64,000 bases of DNA from Leucobacter sp. cx-42. Its GTDB lineage: Bacteria > Actinomycetota > Actinomycetes > Actinomycetales > Microbacteriaceae. The position numbers and the translations under genes were made by a program. Location: NCBI RefSeq assembly GCF_014529985.1, contig NZ_JACVMU010000005.1:1-64000 (forward strand), read 5' to 3'. The notes beneath the pieces were generated by a model. That model worked only from the letters and a program-made list of their open reading frames with translations. It had not been told where the DNA came from and did not search any database. Positions 33,268 through 42,246 of the stretch are shown piece by piece. Each line of letters opens with the position of its first letter. The stretch's first letter is position 1.

Positions 33268-34295
33268 CGCTCTCGATCGTCCCAAACGAATAGCCGAGCT
33301 GAAAGCATGGCTGCGCAGATCGCAGTTCCACCCATTAGCCCCCAATACAAAGCGAACTGGCCCGGATTCAAAGCCTCGCTTGTCAAATCGGCCGAGGCAA
33401 CTCTCGTGTACCAAGTCGTTGGCAAAGCATTCATGGCCCACGTCAACCAGATCGGCAGCAATTGCGGCGGAAGAACCTGACCTGACGCCAAAATCGCAGT
33501 CACGGGGAGTATCGCGGCTACATTATTCACAGTTTCTGCTCGCCGTGACCGCGCCGCAACCAAATATGCAAGCGCAAAAAACACGGTCAGCCCTAACGTC
33601 ATTGACAGTAGGAGCCGTGGCAGCTGAGTCCCCTGTGCATAGCCAGCAATGGCGGCCACGCCGAAGATGGTTCCAATGACGACCAAGCCATAGATCAGGC
33701 GAATCGGAGTTTGGGCCAGAATAAAGGTCAGCTTGCTCACTGGCGTTGTCCCGAGCAGCCTAAGCGAACCGTTCTCACGCATTCGAGTAAGCGGGACAGA
33801 AGTTCCCATAAATGCGATTGCCATCAGCCCAAGCGCTGACAGCGCAGGCAGATTAGTGCGGAGAAGGTCTATATATGGGTCGCCTAGGTCATCCTGCACT
33901 GTGAGTTTCTCAGCTGGAACACCAATGCTCTCAATCACAGCGATGATTGGAATCCATATCGGTTTTTCTACGCTACTCAGCAAGATAGTCATGTTGCCCT
34001 GTGCTTCTTGCACCGTGACATTGGCTCGGCCGAGGTCTTGCGCTATTTCAATTCCTGCAGCGCGAAACGCGGTCTCAAGTTCAACAGCGCTAGGTACGGT
34101 TTCTCCAATGGCGACAACAGGGTCCACCCGTTTGCTCACATTGATCGTGTAGTTCAAGCCAAGTATTAACAACAAGAAGAACACAAACATGAACAGTATT
34201 GAGAACGAACCTTTTTTGTCTCGATAAAGATCCTTTGCGCTCGCAGTAGCGAGCTCAACAAATGCTGAGCGCGGCGCATAAGCGTTTTTAACCAT
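33264..34295 (-). CDS. ABC-2-type permease of the RiPP exporter
   Basis: Encodes 343 aa. One N-terminal membrane segment (about 33-53), a large outer domain of about 120 residues, and five more membrane segments. This is the ABC-2 permease layout with an extracytoplasmic domain after the first helix. It overlaps the ATPase gene by 8 bases and the YcaO start by 4, so all are translationally coupled. It probably exports the mature peptide and may give self-protection. Confidence 0.85.
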   Translation of the reverse strand: MVKNAYAPRSAFVELATASAKDLYRDKKGSFSILFMFVFFLLLILGLNYTINVSKRVDPVVAIGETVPSAVELETAFRAAGIEIAQDLGRANVTVQEAQGNMTILLSSVEKPIWIPIIAVIESIGVPAEKLTVQDDLGDPYIDLLRTNLPALSALGLMAIAFMGTSVPLTRMRENGSLRLLGTTPVSKLTFILAQTPIRLIYGLVVIGTIFGVAAIAGYAQGTQLPRLLLSMTLGLTVFFALAYLVAARSRRAETVNNVAAILPVTAILASGQVLPPQLLPIWLTWAMNALPTTWYTRVASADLTSEALNPGQFALYWGLMGGTAICAAMLSARLFVWDDRER

Positions 34296-35259
34296 GGTCT
34301 TCCTTAGCGTTGTCGCCCGCAGGTAGGTCTTGAACTATCGAAAGGTAAAAATCTTCAAGGCTTGGAGTTTCAATTCGAAATTTCCTTCCCCGAACCTGAC
34401 TGTCACGAACCAAGCTCTGAAGAAGACCGTCCGGGTCTGCGGACTCAACCTGTACGCTCCAGCTTTCTCCGACATTCTTAGCGCTCACTGAATTCGCGCC
34501 AAAGAGCTCGTACACCTTTGTAAGCGCCTGCCTCGTGGCAACTTCAAAAAGCAATTTAGAATGCGTTTTTGCGCTTTCGATGAGACTTTTTGGTGAACCA
34601 TCCGCTTTGATCTGTCCGTTCACCAGGATCACGACACGATCGCATGCTTGCGCAGCCTCACTCATGTCATGAGTAGACACAAGCACTGTCGTACCTGATT
34701 CGCCAAGCTCCTTAATGAGAGCAACAAGCTGTAGCTTCGCTTCTGGGTCAAGGCCGGCAGAAGGCTCGTCCAAGATCACCAGTTTGGGTTTACCGATGAT
34801 GGCTACGCCAAAGAGCAGTCGACGCCGCTGCCCTCCTGACAAGTTTTCTACTCGGGAGTCTTCCTGGGCGTTTAATCCAATTTTCGCGATCATTTCAAAC
34901 ACATCACAAGGATCTGCATGAAATGAAGCATGAAGCCGGAGCGTTTCACGTACCGTGAGTGCTCCAAATACATTTGCCGTTTGCGGCTGGATGGAGACTA
35001 GCCTTGTCATTAATCGGCGTTCTTCGGAAGGGTTTAGCCCCAACACCTTCACTGACCCTTCAGTGACCTTCCGAAGTCCCGCAACGATTTCCAAAAGCGT
35101 AGATTTGCCTGCACCGTTCGGGCCGAGTACCCCCACCACTGTCTCCTGTTCGATACTGCATTGCAAGCGGTTGAGGACAGTCCGGTCTCCGTAAGTCTTG
35201 ACTAGAGACTCGAGCACGACAGCTGGCGCTATATCTGTCGCAGACATAATGGTTGTCAT
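34288..35259 (-). CDS. ABC transporter ATPase of the RiPP exporter
   Basis: Encodes 323 aa from the ATG at 35259 with GAGGAG 6 bases upstream. It has Walker A GPNGAGKST (about 51), signature LSGGQRRR (about 142), Walker B LVILDEPSAGLD and a switch His in VSTHDMS. The C-terminal extension past residue 230 resembles drug- and bacteriocin-export ATPases. It is the first gene of a four-gene minus-strand operon that diverges from the precursor gene. Confidence 0.92.
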   Translation of the reverse strand: MTTIMSATDIAPAVVLESLVKTYGDRTVLNRLQCSIEQETVVGVLGPNGAGKSTLLEIVAGLRKVTEGSVKVLGLNPSEERRLMTRLVSIQPQTANVFGALTVRETLRLHASFHADPCDVFEMIAKIGLNAQEDSRVENLSGGQRRRLLFGVAIIGKPKLVILDEPSAGLDPEAKLQLVALIKELGESGTTVLVSTHDMSEAAQACDRVVILVNGQIKADGSPKSLIESAKTHSKLLFEVATRQALTKVYELFGANSVSAKNVGESWSVQVESADPDGLLQSLVRDSQVRGRKFRIETPSLEDFYLSIVQDLPAGDNAKEDHG

Positions 35260-35650
35260 GCCAACTCCTCACATTTTCGGACGCGTTTAGGCATTCGGGT
35301 CATGCCAGTTGGACCAATAGAGAAACCCAACTGACTCTGACTTCAACGTAGGTATTACAGAGTCTCGGCAGCAATCGGTTGGTGCGCGTTGTTCTCTCAT
35401 TGCCGAAAACTGACGATAGAGGCAACCAGCTCACTGATTGGTTCTTACAGGTGTAAGGTCGACGGCCGCTATGACGAGATGTGTACGTGTTTCGCGACAG
35501 AGCGCTGCATAAATCGATTTGCCATTGAATTTTCGGGGCCCAGAAATTAGCTTCTAAAAACGGTCATCGCTTCCACCTAATTGATGTCCGGATCATCTGC
35601 GGCGTTGATGCTAATTCAATGCTTCGGCGAATAGTTTAAGGAGTCAAATC
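35260..35650. promoter_or_regulatory. Divergent promoter region of the RiPP cluster
   Basis: 391 bases without a supported gene, AT-richer than the chromosome. It separates the exporter/YcaO operon from the precursor operon, so both promoters must lie here or within the exporter gene. Scattered TTGGTT/AACCAG words occur, but no clear paired operator or regulator gene was found nearby. Confidence 0.5.
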
Positions 35651-35809
35651 ATGACTGAAAATGAGTTGGTATCGGTTGAAGAGCTGTCTATCGAAGATCT
35701 CCCCAACACCGTGTCTCCCGGGGTTAGCAGTGCGGGTACGTTCTCCACATTCTCATGCGCCACAGGCTCAGCTGCAACAGGAAGCTGCCTGAGTACCTGG
35801 CGGGCATGA
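35651..35809 (+). CDS. Precursor peptide of an azole/dehydroamino-acid RiPP
   Basis: Encodes 52 aa, too short for usual gene callers. AAGGAG lies 7 bases before the ATG. The leader is acidic (ENELVSVEELSIEDLPN), a typical recognition sequence for RRE-bearing enzymes. The C-terminal part TFSTFSCATGSAATGSCLST, then WRA, has two Cys and many Ser/Thr, ready for thiazoles, oxazoles and dehydroalanines. It resembles the goadsporin core as I remember it (a T-x-S-T-x-x-C start and a late Gly/Ser-Cys). The cleavage point is unknown, perhaps near VSSAG. The WRA end is unusual and could be trimmed. The M50 protease gene follows after 56 bases. Confidence 0.85.
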   Translation: MTENELVSVEELSIEDLPNTVSPGVSSAGTFSTFSCATGSAATGSCLSTWRA

Positions 35810-35865
35810 TTCAATATCTTTCGCGAAGGCCCCGATAGACCGACTTCGACTTGCAATCTTGCCCA

Positions 35866-36930
35866 ATGAAATGGATCGAGGTGCCTTTTCTTCAACTGAA
35901 GACCGGTATTGAGATCATTGTTGGTGCTGAAGGACGTCTCTACATAGAGGTGCCAGGCGAAACCTATCTTTCCCTGAGCAAGCCCAGTATCGGCCTTTTG
36001 GAGATACTTAAAGACGGTGTCAGCGGTCAAGAACTCTTTAACCGTTTTGGCGTGTTAGAGGTAAGTAGCGAGGGAAAGAGACTCGCAGATCTACTTGAGA
36101 TTCTGCAAGACTATTCGTTGCTCAACCTTTCCCCTAATGATGAACGTCTGCGAAGGCGTCAAAAGGTCCATACCACTCTAGGGCTTGATTTCTTCAAGCG
36201 GATTCCCATCCGTAATGCACATTTTCTCGCGCGATTTGGGCAATCCGCTTCCGATGTCCCGCGCGTCTATTTGTGGGTCTGCATTTGTGTTTTGGCCGTT
36301 GCCACTTTCTTCGCTTGCGCAAACGTCTCACCGCCAGCTGCTCCGCCGCAAGTTCAGCAGCTCCTAGTAATCGCCCCCTTGCTACTACTCCAATTGGCAA
36401 TTCATGAAGCATTCCACGCATTCGCCATGGGGTACTTCGGACTCCCTGTGACAGACGTAGGCATTGGCCTGATGTTCTACGTCATACCAACAGGGTACGT
36501 AGATCGGTCGGCAGCGGTCCTCCTCCCTTCCAGAGCAGATAGAGCGCTAGTTTCTGCGGCCGGGCCGGCAGTGGATCTCGTGGCACTGACTGTGGTTGGA
36601 GCCACGAGGGAGTTCAGTAATGAACCATGGGTCGCCCTTTGGACTTGGCTTCAGATATTCCAGTTAGGAGCATTGGCAGTGAACCTCAACCCACTTTCAC
36701 GCAGCGATGGGTATTACATGTTAGAAGCCTTGACAGGCCATACAAACCTCAGAACGCACGCGCTAAGACTCATCTTCCATGACATAACTAGAATTCCTCC
36801 GCCAAATTATCTAGTTGGTGTCAGTAAACAGCGACATTTCGCGTACTACCTCTACGTCGTTTCAATTCTGCTCTACGCCGCCTTCAGCTTCACTCTCGTT
36901 ATCACGGCGGTGTTATATGCCAGCGGCTAA
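35866..36930 (+). CDS. M50-family membrane protease of the RiPP cluster
   Basis: Encodes 354 aa from the ATG at 35866; a TTG at 35851 would add five residues, and neither has a clear ribosome site. The first 90 residues resemble a PqqD/RRE-like winged helix (YIEVPGETYLSLSKPSIGLL). Several membrane segments follow, with LAIHEAFHAFAMGYFG (HExxH, about residue 183) and NPLSRSDGYYMLEALTG, the second M50 motif with its metal-binding Asp. Such peptide-linked zinc proteases occur in RiPP clusters. Its likely role is leader removal or precursor-linked export. It overlaps the next gene by 14 bases. Confidence 0.82.
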   Translation: MKWIEVPFLQLKTGIEIIVGAEGRLYIEVPGETYLSLSKPSIGLLEILKDGVSGQELFNRFGVLEVSSEGKRLADLLEILQDYSLLNLSPNDERLRRRQKVHTTLGLDFFKRIPIRNAHFLARFGQSASDVPRVYLWVCICVLAVATFFACANVSPPAAPPQVQQLLVIAPLLLLQLAIHEAFHAFAMGYFGLPVTDVGIGLMFYVIPTGYVDRSAAVLLPSRADRALVSAAGPAVDLVALTVVGATREFSNEPWVALWTWLQIFQLGALAVNLNPLSRSDGYYMLEALTGHTNLRTHALRLIFHDITRIPPPNYLVGVSKQRHFAYYLYVVSILLYAAFSFTLVITAVLYASG

Positions 36931-39232
36931 GCCTGCACTAGGTCCCACCGTCATGAGGAAAGCCTCGTTGCCGCTGAACGCCTTGGACTTCGTCCAAGCC
37001 GAAACAGTCCAATCCCTTGATGATGTAGCTGCAGCAGAGGAGTCCCTCTTGGCGTCCAGCTCGACTTTGTCCTCTCGGATATTCTCGGTTGTCCCAGGGA
37101 GCAACCCTCAAGTTCGTCGTGAGTTGCTCTCTCTCCGCCGCAAGACAAAGAGTCGTTTCAGCCCCTCCACCAGTGAGATCGAAACTGCCACACGCACGGG
37201 CCTGCGATCGGTCCTTGAGAGTTTCTTGCGCGACCTTAATAGATGGAATGCGTCTACTGAAGCTCTATCGCGTGCAATCAGGAAAGATGAGCAAGAGGTC
37301 CGGTCGTCGCTTATCCGCTCGTTAAGGTCTTCATCCGTAAGCGACGCATTGGCTGTCACCTCCGACAGTTTCGCATGCAAATTACAATTCGCGCCGCTCC
37401 GCCCAGGGCAGAGTTCTACTCGCTCAGCGATCAACTACGTAGTTCGCGCAACCTTGAAACCCACACCGCTTTCAAGCTTCGCCCACGCTTCATACCCAGG
37501 TGCAAAGCTTGGAAAGCGGACCCAACTTGCGCCGCACGTAGACACAGCGTTGATTTCTGCTCTTGTAGAACGATTCGGTGCATCTTTATGCCCAGCTTTG
37601 TCCGTCATACGTCACAAGAAACTGAATTCTCAGCTCTTTGGACTCACGGAATCAGTATCCGCACAATCCTCGCTAATCACAACCAGCCTCAAGAACATCA
37701 CCTGTCATGAAGCGGAGGTCATGTCATACGTATCCAATCAGGCGGCAAGCGATATGCTCAGCGATTTCAGAATTAGAAGGCTCTTCGAAGCGGGTCTCCT
37801 CAGAACCAGTTTCAAACAGCTAACAGGTCATTTGACTCATTTAGACAAAAATACTCGGGCGGATGTAGAAGAGATCATTCGCATGAGAAATATAGTGCAC
37901 GTGACCGCAAGGAAGCTTTCCACCTTCACCGGCTTTCGGAAGAAAGCTGAGCTTTCTTTGATACGGAATCAGATTGGTTCACTCTTCCAAAAACTAGCGT
38001 TCCCAGCACCACGTGGCCCGTTTATTCACGAATCAAGCGTCATCGAATGGCGCCCCTCGAAGTCCGGGAAAGATTCAGCGGTCGCTACAAGCCTTGTAGC
38101 GGTCGCGAAGGAGCTGGGAAAACAAGTCTTTCTCTCCAGTGCATACGAGCTTCTGGCTAAACGGCTGCAAGGCTACGGCGGGCGATTGAATCTAGAGGCT
38201 TTCCTCTGGGCGACTTTGGCTGACCAAACCTTCATGCGCCAGTTACACCAAGCATGGGCATCGAACAGCGTTGGGCGCCCGATGCATCAAGTGCAAATTA
38301 GCGGCAGCGTGCCCTCACCCGCAGCAATCCTCAGTTACCAGCATTCGAGTAGCAGCAACGTACTCATCCTGAACAATGTTTTCCCAGCCGACTACGGTCT
38401 ACTTGCGAGGTATTACATCGACTCTGACAAAGCCAACAGGGATGCGCTTTCAAAAGCTCGCACGGAACTAACCGCATTCTCAGAACAGCAATTCTCAACA
38501 GGCGTGACCGTGTTGTCATTTCTTCCAATTGCGAATTCTTCGCCGCTTCACGCCTCTATGCCAACGCCTTCGAATTGTTTCACTTTATGCTCTTCCACTC
38601 ATGAGAATGGCCAGTTGACCGCCAGTGACCTGTTCATACACTGGGATGCATTCTCAAACACCATCCAGCTGTCCAGATCCGACCATTCAAAAATCGGAAT
38701 CTCTTATTGGGGTGTAACGCCGCAATGGACGCATGACGACCTAACAAGGGTTCTGCTCAGCATTGCTAACCCTTGGGCGAACTACCACCCTGCCGCGCTT
38801 AGGGGGAACCCTCTCATCCGCACAACCCAGTCGATGGGAGTTCATGGTTCTTCACACCCGCGTCAGACTCTCGGAAACATTGTGCTTCGTAGACGCTCAT
38901 GGACATTGAATCTCTCAGATTTTCCAGACCTCGGAGGTCACGAAACAAACGTAAGCCAGCTTCTAGCCGTAGAAAAATGGCGCGTTCGCCATCAGCTACC
39001 CACCGAAGCCTTCGTCTATCTGCCTACGAAGAGTCTGTCCGATCTTGGCCAGCACAAACCATTTTGGGTCTCGCTGCGGTCTCTTTACTCAATCCATCAC
39101 TTCTGTCAGATGGTTCGCAATGTTTCAGACGTCTGGTTTGAAGAGGTCTTGCCAGAAAGAGGGAAAGGATCTACACGTTATACGGAAGAACGACTCACTC
39201 TGATTCAAATTGCTAGGGCGGAGACCAATTGA
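36917..39232 (+). CDS. LanB-type dehydratase, glutamylation protein
   Basis: Encodes 771 aa from the ATG at 36917, inside the end of the M50 gene; an ATG at 36953 is also possible. Its length and N-terminus (RKASLPLNALDF) fit the stand-alone glutamylation half of split LanB dehydratases, which uses glutamyl-tRNA to activate Ser/Thr side chains of the precursor. YVVRATLKPTPLSSFAHASY is a recognisable Lant_dehydr_N stretch. The elimination half is the next gene, coupled by a TTGA overlap. Split LanB proteins are known from thiopeptide and goadsporin clusters. Confidence 0.85.
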   Translation: MPAAKPALGPTVMRKASLPLNALDFVQAETVQSLDDVAAAEESLLASSSTLSSRIFSVVPGSNPQVRRELLSLRRKTKSRFSPSTSEIETATRTGLRSVLESFLRDLNRWNASTEALSRAIRKDEQEVRSSLIRSLRSSSVSDALAVTSDSFACKLQFAPLRPGQSSTRSAINYVVRATLKPTPLSSFAHASYPGAKLGKRTQLAPHVDTALISALVERFGASLCPALSVIRHKKLNSQLFGLTESVSAQSSLITTSLKNITCHEAEVMSYVSNQAASDMLSDFRIRRLFEAGLLRTSFKQLTGHLTHLDKNTRADVEEIIRMRNIVHVTARKLSTFTGFRKKAELSLIRNQIGSLFQKLAFPAPRGPFIHESSVIEWRPSKSGKDSAVATSLVAVAKELGKQVFLSSAYELLAKRLQGYGGRLNLEAFLWATLADQTFMRQLHQAWASNSVGRPMHQVQISGSVPSPAAILSYQHSSSSNVLILNNVFPADYGLLARYYIDSDKANRDALSKARTELTAFSEQQFSTGVTVLSFLPIANSSPLHASMPTPSNCFTLCSSTHENGQLTASDLFIHWDAFSNTIQLSRSDHSKIGISYWGVTPQWTHDDLTRVLLSIANPWANYHPAALRGNPLIRTTQSMGVHGSSHPRQTLGNIVLRRRSWTLNLSDFPDLGGHETNVSQLLAVEKWRVRHQLPTEAFVYLPTKSLSDLGQHKPFWVSLRSLYSIHHFCQMVRNVSDVWFEEVLPERGKGSTRYTEERLTLIQIARAETN

Positions 39233-39963
39233 GCTGGCTCTTCCTAAAGATCTACCCTGCGTCCCCTTCAGAGTTGTCTTCACTATTAGGAGTTCTAGGT
39301 CCCCTAGTCCTGGCCCACATTAGAAATCCAAATCTACAGATCACGAGATGGTTTTTCTTACGGTACGCGGACTTCGACGGGGTTCATCTACGGTTCCGGT
39401 TCAGTTCTTCAGATTTAAGAAGCCTTGATAACTTGTATCGCCTACTCAAATCTGATTGCGCCAGGCTAGGCGCGTCAGCCCAATCAGACGTGTATGAGCG
39501 AGAAGTCTCTAAGTGGAGTTCGACATACATAGATTCCGCTGAAAAGGCGTTCCAGAGCACAAGCATGGCCGTATTGCAGCTACTTTCTATGCCTAAAGCA
39601 GAATCTCTCCGGCAAAAACAACTCATGTTGCGCGCCTACTTCGAAGCGACAAAGTTCGCTTGGTCACCTACCAACGAGATCTGGCAAGGCTTCTGCCAAA
39701 CCCATCAAGAGTGGTGGGGCGCACGCAATCCTCTTCCTGTTGTTGGGAAAACGCCAGCATTCTTCTCGCAGCAAGCGGCAACGTCCTGGATTCCGCACGC
39801 TGTGATGCTCTCACAATTAGAAGATGTCCTCCCCAGACCACCGAGTTACTACTTCCATCATCATCTCCACCTCATTGCAAACCGGCTAGGGCTAATTCCA
39901 ATTGAAGAGGCTGCCGTCGCTTTCTCCGCAAGACACAGAACTCCCAAGGAGGGAGCCAAATGA
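39229..39963 (+). CDS. LanB-type elimination (SpaB_C) protein
   Basis: Encodes 244 aa from a TTG at 39229. WFFLRYADFDGVHLRFRF (about residues 42-59), YEREVSKW and HHHLHLIANRLG near the C-terminus are SpaB_C marks; they include the Arg and His residues needed to remove glutamate and leave Dha/Dhb. Pyridine synthases of thiopeptides share the fold, but usually diverge at the HxxxNR motif, which is kept here. It is the only SpaB_C protein in the cluster, so I favour elimination and a linear product. It overlaps the fusion gene by ATGA. Confidence 0.83.
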   Translation: MSWLFLKIYPASPSELSSLLGVLGPLVLAHIRNPNLQITRWFFLRYADFDGVHLRFRFSSSDLRSLDNLYRLLKSDCARLGASAQSDVYEREVSKWSSTYIDSAEKAFQSTSMAVLQLLSMPKAESLRQKQLMLRAYFEATKFAWSPTNEIWQGFCQTHQEWWGARNPLPVVGKTPAFFSQQAATSWIPHAVMLSQLEDVLPRPPSYYFHHHLHLIANRLGLIPIEEAAVAFSARHRTPKEGAK

Positions 39964-41558
39964 ATTCAGTACCGTCCGCTGCGGTCTCATCGCAAGAAGA
40001 CCCGCAAATGCAGTTACCGACTTTCCCAGCAATTTGCCCCGGGTTGCCGACGACCTGTGTGGACAATACGCTGGTAGTTGACGGCTTGCTCTCACGACGT
40101 TCCATCAGTGGAGAGATCATCCGCTCTTTAGGTTCCAAGGTCTTCAGTGTGTTAGACGGCGCCACACACATCGCGGAGCTCCCGAAGCTACTCAATCTGA
40201 GCGCTGCCTCGTGTCACGAATTCCTCTTCCAGCTTTTCACTGCGGGTTTACTCCTCGACGGCGAACTCGGGGAGTGGGAAAGCGACCCACTGCTGAGCTT
40301 TCTACACCGAGCCACCGATCAAACGCGGAAGAACAGTTCTGGAACAATTGGCCTTTCGAACCTCACAAACGCAAAGATCGCGATCCTCAGCCAAGATCCC
40401 ACGCTCAAAGCAACGCTCGAGAACAGGCTAGTTTCTGGCTATGGGGTGTCGATCGTCCACAATTGGGTCGCTGTCACTCGCGTTGATCTACTGGTGATGC
40501 TCCTCACCAATAGTTCGGCTAAGGACTCGAATTGGAATGATGCCATTCGCGACGCACATGAACAAGGGATTCCGATCCTCCCGGTGCATTTCGGTAATAG
40601 TGAGGCGTTGATCGGACCGTCATCGTCGTTTGACTATGGTCCTTGCCCAATGTGCGGCGGACACACATGGGACTATTCATTTCCTAGTGAAAAGTACCAG
40701 CCCCTCCTACTCGGGCTGGTCGAGCAGCAAATCTCACTTCTGGTCGCCGGCGTTGGAGCCGCGCAAAGTGAAAACAACGGAATTCATATTCACGGTTCAC
40801 CGTTCAAGACTGATGCCGTCGTTGCCGTTCCGGAGCCCGGGTGCACCATCTGCCAAGTTGCTCCTTCCACAGCGAGCAACCCTATTTGGAGCTATATTTT
40901 CGAGTCGAGCGTTGCTATTCCACCAGCTCGTGCCCGACGCCCGCGGGGGCATCAAAAGCACTATGAGCCGAGTAACGCTTTACTCCAAGTGGAGCAGCGA
41001 ACCCCTGTCCATGGCTCCCCCGAAGTACTGCTTCCTCATCATTTGATTCGAGATGTGCATCTTTTCAAAGGTCTAAACGTGGACTCTCTTGCGATCCTCT
41101 TGGAATACTCGTTCGGGATCAATCGAACTCGGTCGTCAGCCGAGAACGCTATCCGCAGATGGGCTCCAAGCGGCGGGAATCTTGGCTCGCCCCAGGCATA
41201 TCTCCGAGTTGCAGGCTTTCAAGATTTGCCTAATGGAAGGTACTTCTATAACGCTCTGAACCATTCTCTTGTCCCGATCATGGACACCAACAGTTGCGGC
41301 TCAACTGAGCTAGAGATCCTCATATCGGGAGAAATTTCCAGGACCTGGAAAAAATACGGAAACTTCGGCTATCGAATAGTGCATTTCGATACAGGTATCG
41401 CAATTAGCCATCTCACAACGATCGCTAGCGCTTTCGGGCTTGCCGTGAAGAACGCCCAGGCATGGGAAGATCAGCATCTTGCTGACGAGTACGCACTCGA
41501 TAGGAACTCTCAGGTTGTTACTGCACAGATGGACTTCAGAGAGGACCCCAAAGAATGA
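39960..41558 (+). CDS. RRE/E1-like and SagB-type dehydrogenase fusion
   Basis: Encodes 532 aa. Residues about 20-110 look like an RRE winged helix (CVDNTLVVDGLLSRRS, VFSVLDGATHIAELPKLL). Residues about 120-290 are a reduced ocin-ThiF-like part with zinc-type pairs GPCPMCG and PGCTICQ. Residues about 360-520 match SagB-type FMN dehydrogenases (RRWAPSGGNLGSPQAYLRV, TWKKYGNFGYRIVHFDTG with the Lys-Tyr pair). It should bind the leader and oxidise azolines to azoles. This fusion type is known from goadsporin-like clusters. Both neighbours overlap it by ATGA. Confidence 0.85.
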   Translation: MNSVPSAAVSSQEDPQMQLPTFPAICPGLPTTCVDNTLVVDGLLSRRSISGEIIRSLGSKVFSVLDGATHIAELPKLLNLSAASCHEFLFQLFTAGLLLDGELGEWESDPLLSFLHRATDQTRKNSSGTIGLSNLTNAKIAILSQDPTLKATLENRLVSGYGVSIVHNWVAVTRVDLLVMLLTNSSAKDSNWNDAIRDAHEQGIPILPVHFGNSEALIGPSSSFDYGPCPMCGGHTWDYSFPSEKYQPLLLGLVEQQISLLVAGVGAAQSENNGIHIHGSPFKTDAVVAVPEPGCTICQVAPSTASNPIWSYIFESSVAIPPARARRPRGHQKHYEPSNALLQVEQRTPVHGSPEVLLPHHLIRDVHLFKGLNVDSLAILLEYSFGINRTRSSAENAIRRWAPSGGNLGSPQAYLRVAGFQDLPNGRYFYNALNHSLVPIMDTNSCGSTELEILISGEISRTWKKYGNFGYRIVHFDTGIAISHLTTIASAFGLAVKNAQAWEDQHLADEYALDRNSQVVTAQMDFREDPKE

Positions 41559-42232
41559 AGACATCGCTAGACCTATATCTGGGGCTCTCTGCTTCAGTTG
41601 AAGCTGCTTCCTTGGAAATCGTAGATCTACTTCAGCGCCAGCCCTCAACCGATGCTGCCGGTAATAGCGCGTCCGGCTTTCAACTAAGTGCTCTGCAAAG
41701 CCGTCGAGCAGTCAAACGTTTCACCACTAGTACGATAAAGCAGAGCCTGCTCACGACCATTTCGCAACGGGTCCAACAGCTCGACCAAAACCTATGGCCC
41801 CGACAGGCAATAGAAGTTCCACTTCAAAGCTTTGTGATTGCGCGGAACGTTGAAAATGCAAGTCCGGGAATCTATAAGATCGATGTATCAGGACTCGAAT
41901 TGGCAACAGAGCACCGTAGCATTGACGTCCAAGAGTTCGTGTTGCAGCCGGAATTTGCAAGTGCTGCCGCGATTGTATTCCTCATTGGCTCTTTAAAGTC
42001 CGCGCACGAACTAGACGGAGATCATGGCTACCGGCTGTTGCTTGAGCGGTCTGGGGCTGCTGCGGAGGTTGCGTGGATGTCCGCGGTCGAAAACGGCGTT
42101 TCTGGCTCAATATTTGCGGGTTTAGTTCCGTCTACACTCAAACAGCTACTGGGTGTTGACGGATTCAAACGCGTCCAAACTATCGCGATCGCGATCGGCT
42201 ACCCAACAGAGGAACGCTCCGCAGCGACGTAA
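41555..42232 (+). CDS. Second nitroreductase-like dehydrogenase
   Basis: Encodes 225 aa, starting within the stop of the fusion gene. SRRAVKRFTTSTI (about residues 49-61) and AAEVAWMSAVENGVSGSIF (about 171-189) are nitroreductase/SagB-like, but no Lys-Tyr pair like that of the fusion is clear. It may form a heterodimer with the SagB domain or act on a second residue class. It ends the plus-strand operon, 14 bases before the convergent pheA stop. Confidence 0.78.
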   Translation: MKTSLDLYLGLSASVEAASLEIVDLLQRQPSTDAAGNSASGFQLSALQSRRAVKRFTTSTIKQSLLTTISQRVQQLDQNLWPRQAIEVPLQSFVIARNVENASPGIYKIDVSGLELATEHRSIDVQEFVLQPEFASAAAIVFLIGSLKSAHELDGDHGYRLLLERSGAAAEVAWMSAVENGVSGSIFAGLVPSTLKQLLGVDGFKRVQTIAIAIGYPTEERSAAT

Positions 42233-42246
42233 ACAATGTGTTGATT

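Noticed and set aside
33268-33441. N-terminal extension of the YcaO protein
   Set aside because: It lies wholly inside the permease gene in another frame. A TTG overlapping the permease stop gives a normal YcaO length.
39229-39963. Thiopeptide pyridine synthase
   Set aside because: Considered because of the SpaB_C fold. It is the only such protein in the cluster and keeps the C-terminal HxxxNR motif, so elimination is the simpler role. Not excluded.
31272-42232. Lanthipeptide cluster
   Set aside because: No LanC-type cyclase gene is present, and YcaO and SagB-type proteins point to azole chemistry.
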